From Branchiostoma belcheri (lineage: Eukaryota; Chordata; Leptocardii; Amphioxiformes; Branchiostomatidae): a stretch of DNA of 64,000 nucleotides. Positions 11,488 through 21,433 of this stretch are shown here, piece after piece (within the stretch, counting starts at the first letter, position 1; every line of letters begins with the position of its first letter). The notes beneath the pieces were generated by a model. That model had not been told where the DNA came from, made no database searches, and saw nothing but the letters and a program-made list of their open reading frames with translations. Where the stretch lies: contig NW_017804353.1 of assembly GCF_001625305.1 (NCBI RefSeq), forward strand, positions 1,779,326 to 1,843,325. The letters run 5' to 3'. The position numbers were made by a program, and so were the translations under genes.

Positions 11488-12465
11488 TCTTTCACTGATC
11501 GTTCAGTGATTCTAGTCACCCATTGGTCTCTATATGGTTGGAATGGCGCATTGCAAAAGACTGGGACATACAGATCATCATCATGAACCAATCGTTCATT
11601 CGTTCATCAATTTATTCAAATCGGCAGTTTACCTCTATCTAGCACAGGCAGCTATATCACTGCACTAGCTTCACTGATGGAGGACAGAGATGAGTGGAGG
11701 AGAAGGACCCACTGTTTTCCGTGATGACATCCCCCTAAGATGTCCACGTTCAAGGTTCAAGCTTTAAGCTTCACTTCTCCTTCAAAACAATTCAAACAAT
11801 AAATTAAATGTATGTCTATGATCCATGACTATGGAAGTTAACAGAAGTGATGCTATAATATCAATTATATTGTCTTTGAAACGACAGATTCATCTTAATC
11901 TGACATCATTAGGCAAGACTGAATTTAGGAACTCCACACTGGCGCCCAGGAAAAATTGCTTGTCAGACACAATGTTCCGTCAGAATACCTTCACCTTGTA
12001 TTTCATGCTTTCGTCTCGCCAACCCAGCATTTATCCTTTGATAGTACAGCCTTAATAACGTCGACTCACACTGATGTGCTTGAGGGCATGCTTCAAGTGA
12101 GATCTTCAATCATTACACGCTATCAAACTGCCGAAACCAAAAACATTCATGCTGACAAGAACCGTTTCTGTATTCTGGCTATGTATGTTATGAATCATGT
12201 ATGATTATTATCTTGTATTATAGATGTCTCTTTTTCTTAATATGTGATTTATTTATCATTAAAATGTATAGGACCTAGACATTTTTGTCAGCGAAGCCAA
12301 GTCTAGAGAGAGAGTGAAAGAATATAGGGCCACCGTGGAAGAATAGCTGAAGTATCCGGCTATTAAATTGTGGCTCTATTGCCCTCTAGGAAAAAAAATA
12401 TTTTAAGGTTTTGCAACTTCTACATACTATAAAATGCACAATTCTTAGTGCCCAGTAGTTTCCTT
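11488..12465. other. Non-coding stretch
   Basis: No gene or clear repeat structure recognised. Open frames at 11825-12055 and 11956-12204 are short and unrecognised. Confidence 0.5.
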
Positions 12466-13620
12466 TTAATTCAAAGGCAGCAACATCAAGCAGACTTGGA
12501 GCTGTGTCGCAAGTGGCGTGTGACGTACGTTCAAGTTCAGACACGATGAAGTTCAAGGGTGTTCTGCTATCGAGCAGGAAGATCTGACGAACTCGCAGTA
12601 TCAATTCCTATCCTCAGCAAGTCCTAGAAATCTTGAACATCGCACGAGATGATCATTTTCTCCACTTAAAGGCAGCCACATCAACCAGACTTGAAGCTGA
12701 AGTGTTGTGTGACGTCGGTTGGTTGAAATTGCCAGCAATCAAGTTCAGACACGATGAAGTTCAAGGGCGTTCTGCAAGTTTATTGAGTTTAAATAAAGGC
12801 TTACTACTACTACTGCTGCTTTTGAGACGAAGATGTGACGAACTCGCTTATGGCCAGGAGTAGAGATCTTGGTTTCATTCAGATTCAATTCCTAGTCTTA
12901 GGGAAAGTCCTAGAACCTTGAACACCACAGGAGATCATTTTCTCCACTTAAAGGCAGCCACATCAACCAGACTTGAAGCTGAAGTGTCGTGTGACGTCGG
13001 TTGGTTGAAATTGCCAGGAATCAAGTTCAGACACGATGAAGTTCAAGGGCTTTCTGCTATCGAGCAGGAAGATGTGACGAACTCGTACATGGCCAGGAGT
13101 AGAAGTCTGGGTTTCATGCAGAATCAGTTCCTATTATCAGAGCAGGTCCTAGAAACCTTAAACACAAGAAGAGATCATTTTCTCTACTTAAAAGCAGCCA
13201 CATCAACCAGACTTGAAGCTGAAGTGTCGTGTGACGTCGGTTGGTTGAAATTACCAGCAATCAAGTTCAGACACGATGTAGTTCAAGGTGTTCTGCTATC
13301 GAGCAGGAAGATGTGACGAACTCGCTCGTGGCCAGGAGTAGAAATCTTCTCTTTCATTCAGAATCAATTGCTATTCTCAGAGCAAGTCCTAGAAACCTTG
13401 AGCATCGCACGAGATCATTTTCTCTACTTAAAGGCAGCCACATCAACCAGACTTGAAGCTGCAGCTGAAGTGGCGTGTGACGTCGGTTGGTTGAAATTGC
13501 CACCAATCAAGTTCAGACACGATGAAGTTCAAGAGCGTTCTGCTATCGAGCAAGAACATGAAGTAGAAATCTTGGTTTCATGCATAATCAATTCTTATTC
13601 TTAAAGCAAGTCCTTCCAAC
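12466..13620. repeat. Tandem array of 240-bp units
   Basis: At least five consecutive copies share GGCAGCCACATCAACCAGAC, GTGTGACGTCGGTTGGTTGA and GTTCTGCTATCGAGCAGGAA. The word GATCATTTTCT starts at 12651, 12933, 13173 and 13413, giving periods of 282, 240 and 240 bp. The longer first unit carries an insertion near 12775-12830 containing AATAAA and a TACT-rich tract. Each copy reads through in one frame (for example EVSCDVGWLKLPAIKF), but there is no start-to-stop gene or splice pattern, so it is called a repeat. Confidence 0.85.
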
Positions 13621-13865
13621 CTTGAACACCACACGAGAAGATAATTTTCCCCGGCTCAGCTGTCCTGGTGTGTGCTGTGATAGACCGGAGGCTTACTGAC
13701 AGCCGGCATAACTATCTATCAACTCAGGGGAGGGGTAATACCTAGTACTGAAGGTTGGAGGGGCTTTTGTGATATTTATGTGCCACAGGGACACTGGCTT
13801 ATCTTCGTGGTGAAGAAAAGGAATGGATTATTGGTACCAGCGATAAATAAAGATTTACGTAGTGT
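13621..13865. other. Non-coding stretch
   Basis: Unique-looking sequence between the tandem array and a SINE. No gene seen. Confidence 0.5.
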
Positions 13866-14040
13866 GTAGTCCAGCGGTTAGCGACCCTTCCTCTGGACCA
13901 AGCGGTTGGGAGTTTGAATCCCGGCTGTTGTCGCTCACCCCACATGCACGCTACTGGAAAGGGTCAAAGTCCTTAGGACAGGATGTTAAGCTGTGGACCT
14001 CTGTTCATTGTGCTTGTTAGAAAGAAGTAAACAGACGCTG
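13866..14040 (+). repeat. tRNA-derived SINE
   Basis: An A-box-like CAGCGGTTAGCGACC is followed by a B-box-like GGGAGTTTGAATCCCGG, then a non-tRNA body with GACAGGATGTTAAGCTGTGG. The layout matches tRNA-derived SINEs. Confidence 0.65.
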
Positions 14041-14057
14041 TGGTACATAGCAGTATA

Positions 14058-14063
14058 TTTATT
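14058..14063 (-). terminator. Candidate poly(A) signal of the MARCH-like gene
   Basis: AATAAA on the minus strand, about 1.07 kb downstream of the stop codon at 15130. It is the best-placed signal seen. Use is inferred. Confidence 0.4.
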
Positions 14064-14814
14064 TCAAAGATATATGATGTTGTTTGAAGGCTTGGATGGT
14101 GTCACAGCTTACTACTATGCTCTACAAATTTCTCTGACTAAAATGTTGACGTGAAAACCTGTGTACCTACTTCAACATGATTTAGTCATTTAACTTGAAG
14201 GAATACAAAATTGAATAAGGAATGTAGCCAACACCGTATCAAACATAGAATTCGAAGGTTCCTAGGATGGTCTCACACTAGAGATTTCAATTAAATTTGA
14301 TACAAAAATGGAAGACTACACATTGGCAGTACAGGTACATAACTGTTTTCCTCTGTGTATACCTGTACAAGTTTGGACTGTGGAAACATCTTGGAAAATA
14401 AATTCTGACAAATCATAGGCTAGTTAGCACGTAATCAAGAAATCAACGTTTTTGCTATGGAAGTTTCACATGTAGTACACACAAAGGGATTCTCCATGAT
14501 GCTTCTATAAGCTCAGCTCCTATCACAGACTGATGTGAAGGACACTGGAAATGATACCAGCAAAATACTTTTATGACTTCTATACATAGCTTCTGTACGA
14601 TACAACAAAATTATATACCCTTTCAATATATGCATTTCTTTATCTAGAGAGAAGATATGTGGACGGAGTCTCCTCTTAGCCAAATCTTCATTGAAATACT
14701 GTTTGAGACACAATATTGCCATGATGTAAAACAGTTACCATGATCATGACAATAACCTTGGTCACCATCTAACAACAAGCTCTTTCCTCTTGCATGTTGT
14801 AGTCAGCTTAGTCT

Positions 14815-15210
14815 GAACACAGATGTGAGACCCAGGGATTCACCTATTCTATGGTAACCATAACAACAAGTGTTGCTATGACAACCAAGCCCCACCCCTC
14901 CCAGCCCACCTGCCCTATTCTGTCCTGTGCCTGTGACCGTTCCTGTGCATGCAAACTTTGAACACTGATGTGAGACACAGTCACATGTTCTATGGTAACC
15001 ATGACAACAATGTTTGCTATGACAACCCAACCATACCCCTTTATAGTGTGTGACCATTCACACACTATAAACACTGATGTGAGACCCTGGGAATCATATG
15101 TTCTATGGTAACCATGACGACAACGGTTGCTATGACAGCCCAGCCCCGCCCCTCCCTGCCCCGGCGCCGCCCCTCCCCCTCCTGTCCCGTGCCTGCGAGC
15201 GTTCCCGTGC
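14815..15210. repeat. Tandem repeat of MARCH-like terminal exon and 3' UTR
   Basis: Three direct copies of a unit of about 130 bp begin with ACACTGATGTGAGAC (near 14817, 14961 and 15069). Each contains CTATGGTAACCATGAC-like and GTTGCTATGACA-like blocks. The first copy also resembles the coding end of the terminal exon (CTGTCCTGTGCCTGTGACCG against CTGTCCCGTGCCTGCGAGCG), so the duplicated unit included coding sequence. Confidence 0.75.
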
Positions 15211-15314
15211 CAGGGCCTCGCCCATTCTGCGGATCTCGCCGCGGGACATGTAGCTCTCATTGTCCTCCTCATCACTGCTGTCGTTCACCTCCATGGCAGT
15301 CAGCAGGGCGATGC
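15130..15314 (-). CDS. MARCHF7/10-like: MARCH-like gene, terminal coding exon
   Basis: Encodes TAMEVNDSSDEEDNESYM, then a basic R/E stretch and a Gly/Ala/Arg tail ending GGAGLS and TAG at 15130-15132. The last part overlaps the tandem repeat at 14815-15210, so the C-terminus may be recently altered. Confidence 0.8.
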
Positions 15315-18300
15315 CTGAGGAACAAATAATCATTATCAACTTATCCCTTAGTCTGTATTATTGGATCGTTATGGCTCTACAGATGATCTGACAATCTGAC
15401 AATTTTCTCCAATTTTCTCTTCTCGGTATTCTGTTCTTAACATTTTACTTGGTGTCAAGTTGATCCATTGTCTAATGTTATCCTGACATCATTTCCATTG
15501 CCTACCAGTCTTTCTTCTTCCCTGTACTGTTCCTAGAATTATGACAGGTTGGCCTAGTTCGAATGACTTTGACATGTGCCCATACCACTTTAGTTTCCGT
15601 TTCTTAACTGTGGTTTGGAGGGCTTCATAATGACAGATGCATTGGCAATAGTGCAATCAAAAGATGCGTTGCGTCAGAAAAACATTGTCTGTAAGCTACA
15701 TGTGCGACCTACCGTGCCTGAGCTGCATGAGCCTGTCCATCATGTACTGCCGCTGCTCCACGGCCAGAGGATGCTCCACCCCCATCGCACCTGCAGCACC
15801 TACAGCAGCGGCTGCAGCCGCAGCAGCCTGCAGGAGAAAAACAAAGGTTAGCAGGCAGCAGCTGGCAATTACACTGAGCGACCTGTCACACCTAACTTTG
15901 CACATCTAAATGTAAATGTTGTTTAAAACTATCTAGTGATGATACTGCTGTACTAGGTGAAAACAAGTTCCACACTACATCATGTACAATATACAAGAAA
16001 ACTAAGATTTACTACATTCACTACTTCTCATCAGTAGTAGTGGATGCTAATTGAAATGTCTGACAGTTGTCAAAATCTATCCAGTTGCCTGAGTAACTGT
16101 TTTCTAGTGCATCTCATTACCTTAATGTCTAACCTTCATCACCACTCTCCAAGAGTTTTTGAACACATGCTGGTACTTGAAGGCATGACTATTTCCTGCT
16201 CTTTTCCGGGCAGATATTAGATACTAATAAGTACTTGGTACACCCATGGCCAGCTTATAATATTTTGTACATCATATGACAGATCCATGGTCAGATGGAT
16301 CTGTGGTGTTAAACCTCAGGACATGACACCTTCTGCAACCTTGCTTGCTAAGCTTGGCCTGGAAGACATCAAGTCTGTTGTGCAGTCACGCCGCCTCCGA
16401 TGGTACGGGCACGTTAAGCGTGCCAGTGGCTGCATCAACACCATCGTGGACTTCAAGTTGCCAGGCAGCAGAGGCCGCGGCAGGCCGAGAAAAACCTGGG
16501 TGGAGTGTCTCCAGAGGGATATTAAGGAGTGTGGTCTGTCTAGCACAGACCCACTGGACAGAGCCAGCTGGAGGCGAGGTGTCCAGAACAGCCGTCTGCT
16601 GCCCACCCCTGGGACAGGGAAACCGGCAGCAGAATAATCTAAACCAGGATAGTGAGTGAGTGATACATAGTCTGGACAAATGTGTACCTGAGCTCCTCCA
16701 GGAGGTGGCGGGTTCTCCATCATGTCCACCAGCTGACTCAATCGGCGCTCGCAAAGCTGCAGCAACATCAGGATGTACAGCCCTGACTGCATCATGTTCC
16801 TCTCTGCCTGCTGTATAAGGGACAGAAGGGGCATATTATACTACTTTTTACAGCTTAGTGCCTTATAGTATACACTAGGTTATGCAGATACAGATTATGC
16901 CCAGATTTAGACTGCATGAAATTCCACTCCACCTGAAGTATATGAGACAGGGTGAACATACCCATACTACTTTAATTGCACAGACTTCTGTGGGGAAACA
17001 TTCATTTGGACAACATCAAACTTCTCAGAGATGCAGCACTATGATACCTTTGCCAACACACACGAGTAACTTTTGATACAAGAGATCACTCACAGCTTTA
17101 ACTTCTGAACCTCTCCTTCTTCAGTACAGCTTACCTCCAGTCTAGGCCTAAGTGTGTAGCACAGAGCTTACCTCCAGTCTAATCCTTGTAGCACAGTATA
17201 TATCATAGAAGAAGTTTATTGACACAACAAAAGTACAGCGACTTTTGAAAGGTCATTAACTAGATGTAGACATACAGACAGATAAGTGGGTACAACAAAA
17301 TTGACCTACGTACAAGGCAATAGATGAATCAACTTATACTACTTGACCTAAGGTCTAAACATTCTTTGCATGAGACAGTTTACCTCCAGTCTAAGTCGAG
17401 GATCCGGCCCCCTGAGGTCCGCCCCCACGTCTATAGTAACAGCCTTGTGGCAGAGTTCACAGATGCGAGCGTTGTGGCCCTGTCTGTGGCGAGTCTCCAT
17501 CCAACGTTTCAGACATTCCTTGTGGATATACCTGCAACATGAAGTTTTAACAATGAACAATGCAATAGAGAACAAACTTTATGCAAATATCTCAGTCATA
17601 CAACATCAGAGTTATTTGAAATAGAGATTAGGCGCATTGGAAAGAGACTAAGGCCACATCAATTTACTCCCTTAGTTTCTGGACATTTTTTGCTGAAAGA
17701 GGATATCAGAAAAGTAGACATGGAGGAAAACTTGAATATGTCTGTATTATTCACTCCATAAAACTAAGTGAACCAAGGCTTAACCTCAGGCTTTGTTTTC
17801 ACTACATTTTTCCACTTAAGCATTAAATTCGAGAACCGACAAATAAAATTGGTGTTGCCTAAGTACAATTTGACTCAGCCTGACCTCAGACTGCCAGCAC
17901 AGCCATAAAGCTCAATCAGTTAAATGTTGTCTGCAGCTAAATGGCTAAAAAGTCAAATTTAAAATCAGCTATGGCATAGCCTTAGATGGCTGATGGTAAA
18001 ATTTGACTCAGCCTGACCTGAGACTGCCAGCGCAGCCACACGGCTCTATCAGCTTGTTGTCTGCAGTCTCCTCCATCATCTGACAGATCCTGCAGGACGG
18101 ACCGTCCTCCTCAACATCCGAGTCATCGTTACCATGGCTACTGTTACCATGGCTACTGAGGGAGTGGATGGAGGGGGGTTTGGGAGGGGGGGAGGAGGGA
18201 CGTGGGGGGACGGCAGCAGAAGCACCCAGGAGAGATCTAGAGGGCTGCTGGGAAGGCACGGGCGCTGTAGCAGCAATGGGGCTGGTGGAGACGCCACGAT

Positions 18301-21300
18301 TCGATCTGAAAAGGAAGAAAAAATGTCAAATTAGAATAGAGTCAATGAATGTAACATAGCAAGAATCTCTTTTCAAACATGCAAGATAGAAAGGAGATGT
18401 GAGAATGATTAGAGCGCAAACTTTAGACTGTTCAGTCACCTTTCTATTGTTGGCGCATGTGTGGCCTGTGTTGCAACAGCTCCCCCTGCCTCCGCTATCG
18501 GTGCTGCAGCATTGTCTCTAGCTATTTCCCTGGCTTTGACAGGAGTTCTTCTCGTCACCACTCCAGAGTTCACGGCATTCACACGTTCAGTCAGGGCAGA
18601 CAGAGACCCTTGTGTCACCAGTCTTCTGGGAGATGTACTGTTCCCTACATTTGGGAGGGACTCACTAGTACTGTCCCCTCTTGCTCTGGATACGGCTGTA
18701 TTCAAAGAAGCCTGGGCCTGTCTTGACGATAAGGAGTCTGTCTCGAGCATCCTTGATGTACGTCTTGGCGCCGTGTTCTCGCTCCTGTAGAAGACAGTTC
18801 TGTGGGGAGACTGGGGTCTGTCTAACAGTCTCTCCCTCGGCTGGTCATGGTTACTCCCACCTCTCCTGTTGTCAGACTCGCTCCTGGCGTCCCCCTGCGA
18901 ATCTACACGCGGTCTTCGTGCCGACGCGTCCGTCGATTCCCTCAGAACGACACTCCTTCTCGGCGAGGTGCCGCTGATCACTCTTGGTGACCCAGACGAC
19001 TCCTGGCTTGTTCCCGCGCCCGGCCTGCGGACCGACACCGGGTTCCGGTTTTCCGACTGGGAGGATCGGCGCGGACGGGCGGAGTATGGCTCCTCGATTT
19101 CCCGAACGCTTGGCGTCCGGCGTTTCGGCCTGGCCCCTCCCTCCTCCCATCTGTACTGGGTTCTACTAGTACCCGTGTTGGTCGTAGCAGCGTTACCGCC
19201 CTCTCCGTTGTCTGATGGTCTTTCCCGCGGTGTGATAGCAGCGGTGTCGAGTGACAGGTTGACTTTAGCCCGCCTGGTCTGCGCTGGTCTGGTGTCACCC
19301 TCCTCAGACACAGCCCGTGCAGGAGGAGGGGGCGGGGGAGGGGGGTGCCAGTTTCGCGCTCGTCTTTGTCGCTCCAGTTCTAACTTTGCACGGGCCTGTT
19401 CTTCTTTCCTCATCCTCACCTGTGTGAAAAAAAAAAGAGATTTTTACTGGGATTGTCATCATTACAGTTGCACAATACTGCAAGACCACACCAATTTGTT
19501 TTGGTTCTCTGATTTAGGAAAAAATATGCTTTACTGGAAAACATAATGAGAACACAGGACCTGAGGTTTAGGCCTTGAAAGTCATATTCAAGCTTTCTTC
19601 CCTACCGTCATCTTTTATGAGGTCTACTTCTTATATTTTCACCTTGAATTTAAACTTGAATGTCTTATAACCAAGGACATAAATATTTGTGGCCTAAAAT
19701 GTCGACTACTCAGTTCCTTGTTCAAGTATGAGTAATAACAAGAAACAAAGATAAAAGAAATTGCAATTGCAATGCAGACAAAAATTCTTTATCAACCAGC
19801 ATTAGCTAATTGACGCCAAGTCATCATGATGTAAAAAAAAACAAAACATACAGAGCCAATAGTAATTAATAAGGAATGACATATGTTTAGATATAACTAA
19901 AACTGTACCTGTAAGAAATAGAATTATCTGGCAGAAAGGGTTGCTATCTTTAGTTCTTGCTAATTACAACTCAATTAACAGCAAGAGAAAACCAGATAAT
20001 GACAGCTTGGGGGGGCAGGAAGCTAGGCTTACAAAAATTACTTCAACAGAAGGCTAGGTCTCCCTCAGGCTAAAATTCCATAGAAAACTTCCTTTTTATC
20101 ATGATTTCCTATGTACATAGGCTATGTATACCAAAGACAGGGAGATTGAATTGAATGACTTATGAAGTTATGTTTCTTGACTAACAAATTTTAAATCTGT
20201 TGGTAAACACTGCAGCATTTAACTTTCCCCACATCATAACCAGGACAGGTACTTGCAATTGTATCCATTTTCCCCACAGGTGAGCTAACACCTGGGCAGC
20301 CGCTAAGTAGGGGGTGTGTGTTTTGGCTGGGAGCCAAACTACTAGATACTTTCCCTAATGAACTAGAATATACAAATTAACATTTCGGCATTGCAAAATT
20401 ATGTCTGCATGCACGTTTTACATCCAACAAATGTATTTGTTGTTTAAAGTCTTTTTTCGTACAATAAGAATGATCACTTTTGGTGTATTTTCTTAAATTT
20501 AGACAGAAATAATAGCAGGTGTGCCTGTGTTTACTCTGTAATTTGATCTGTTTGTTGTCCAAGCACTACTTGTCCCTTTCTGAACAAGTTTTGGACTTTT
20601 CTCAATATGAAGACAAACGTTGAAACCTCAGTTTCCAGTTATTTAGGTCCTGCGAGCTCATTTTGCTCAGAAATCCTCTCCTGCTTGCTCTGTTTCCATG
20701 TTGGCATGGAAGCTTTGCAAGCGAATATGTAACATTATCCATATCTCTACAATAGGGTAGGCTGTAGGTTATATAATAGTTGTGGCTAACCCAGACATTA
20801 TAAGTTGCCAGAAACGAGACATGTTAGTTGCCTGTCCTGTACCAGGCACCTAATCCACTGTTAATCCAGTAGCAGGTTGTTAGTGTGCGTGTCAAGCCTT
20901 TTAAAGTGGTTACCAAGGTTACTAGCATCCGCCATCGGGGTTGCGTCATGTGACCATGATGCAGCATATACAACTTTTCATCTATAACACCCAATAAAAA
21001 CGTTATCATACCTTCAGAATATCATCTATAACATCAAATAGTATTAGGAAACATATATGGAATGTTTGTGGGGTTGCACAACTTGTTGTTTCAGCAACTT
21101 CGGTGTTGCAAAGCGTGCCACTCAATATAACAGGTGCTTGAGACAAATAGCTGCCAGAGCAACAGCATATTTTAAAGGGGAGGGGCAGGCCACTTCTGCT
21201 ACATTCTTTAGTCAAAATAAAGCAAATGCGGATGGCTAAAAGCTTAGAAATTGGCGTAGATGAATGCTAGAGGGTTTTGAGAACACCAGGAGCCTCCGTA

Positions 21301-21433
21301 CCTCCCGTTCCTGCTCGAGTTTCCGCTGTAAGTTGGACATGAACTCCCGGTCGGTCACGCGCACTTCGTCCGAGCCGACCAGCCGCCGCAGTCGGGCCCT
21401 GTGCGCCGGCGTAGCCGCCTGCCTGCGGTCCAT
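15130..21433 (-). CDS. MARCHF7/10-like: RING-CH E3 ubiquitin ligase, MARCH7/MARCH10 (axotrophin) type
   Basis: Seven exons with GT-AG sites and matching phases assemble to 656 aa: 21302-21433, 18440-19419, 18018-18305, 17384-17531, 16688-16810, 15713-15827 and 15130-15314. The protein has an N-terminal charged helical segment (1-70), a long R/S/P-rich disordered region (about 70-440), then a RING-CH domain with C442, C445, C460, C462, H470, C473, C491 and C494. The C-x7-H-x2-C spacing is right for C4HC3. A helix follows (QSGLYILMLLQLCERRLSQL), as after the RING in MARCH7/MARCH10, then an alanine run and an acidic/glycine-rich tail. RING-CH proteins transfer ubiquitin from an E2 to substrates. 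Unlike most MARCH proteins, no transmembrane pair is seen, as expected for this subtype. Its first exon is paralogous to that of the divergent neighbour starting at 23663. I cannot separate MARCH7 from MARCH10. Confidence 0.88.
15713..15827 (-). CDS. MARCHF7/10-like: MARCH-like gene, exon 6
   Basis: 38 codons plus one base. A run of eight alanines, then a Val/Gly/Ala stretch and HPLAVEQRQYMMDRLMQLRH. The acceptor is CTCCTGCAG and the donor CACG|GTAGGT. Confidence 0.8.
16021..16140. repeat. Dispersed repeat (ATCTATCCAGTTG family), copy 2
   Basis: Inverse orientation of the 11351 copy: CATCAGTAGTAGTGGATGC, CAAAATCTATCCAGTTGCC, then TAACCTTCATCACC. Confidence 0.65.
16285..16667 (+). mobile_element. 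LINE 3' tail, 5'-truncated reverse transcriptase relic
   Basis: A plus-strand frame (16287-16637, stop TAA) contains RSRRLRWYGHVKRA and GRGRPRKTWVECL, the usual C-terminal signature of non-LTR endonuclease/reverse-transcriptase polyproteins. The catalytic domains are missing. It ends in a short GTGA-type tail and lies antisense in a MARCH-like intron. A more decayed relative is at 40150-40340. Confidence 0.8.
16688..16810 (-). CDS. MARCHF7/10-like: MARCH-like gene, exon 5 (post-RING helix)
   Basis: 41 codons, phase 0 at both ends, encoding QSGLYILMLLQLCERRLSQL followed by ENPPPPGG. The SGLY-[IL]-x-LLxLCE pattern is the conserved post-RING helix of MARCH7/10. Confidence 0.88.
17195..17300 (-). 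repeat. Retroelement 3' tail-like repeat
   Basis: The minus strand reads TTGTGTCAATAAACTTCTTC, similar to the CAATAAACTTCTC tail near 25200. It looks like the 3' end of a short non-LTR element or SINE in an intron. Boundaries are uncertain. Confidence 0.4.
17384..17531 (-). CDS. MARCHF7/10-like: MARCH-like gene, exon 4 (second half of RING-CH)
   Basis: Encodes YIHKECLKRWMETRH and ICELCHKAV, giving His, Cys, Cys and Cys ligands that complete C4HC3. The donor is GGAG|GTAAAC, phase 0. Confidence 0.9.
18018..18305 (-). CDS. MARCHF7/10-like: MARCH-like gene, exon 3 (first half of RING-CH)
   Basis: Encodes a Pro/Ser-rich linker, an acidic patch (DDSDVEEDG), then CRICQ and IEPCGCAGSL, the first four zinc ligands. 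It ends in phase 2 at CTCAG|GTCAGG. Confidence 0.9.
18440..19419 (-). CDS. MARCHF7/10-like: MARCH-like gene, exon 2 (disordered region)
   Basis: The acceptor is TTTTCACACAG|GTGAGG and the donor GAAAG|GTGACT. It encodes about 327 residues: a charged helical start (VRMRKEEQARAKLELERQ), a polyproline run, then an Arg/Ser/Pro-rich region with repeated SPRR and RRTP-like motifs. The long open frame on the opposite strand is a shadow. Confidence 0.85.
19420..21301. other. MARCH-like intron 1
   Basis: About 1.9 kb of AT-rich sequence. No internal gene or clear repeat recognised. Confidence 0.6.
21302..21433 (-). CDS. MARCHF7/10-like: MARCH-like gene, exon 1
   Basis: ATG at 21433; 44 codons ending in phase 0 at GGAG|GTACGG. 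It contains ARLRRLVGSDEVRVTD, the block shared with the first exon of the divergent gene at 23663. The surrounding DNA is GC-rich. Confidence 0.85.

Noticed and set aside
18869-19546. 225-codon frame opposite MARCH-like exon 2
   Set aside because: Antisense shadow; the minus frame has matching splice phases and the RING gene context.
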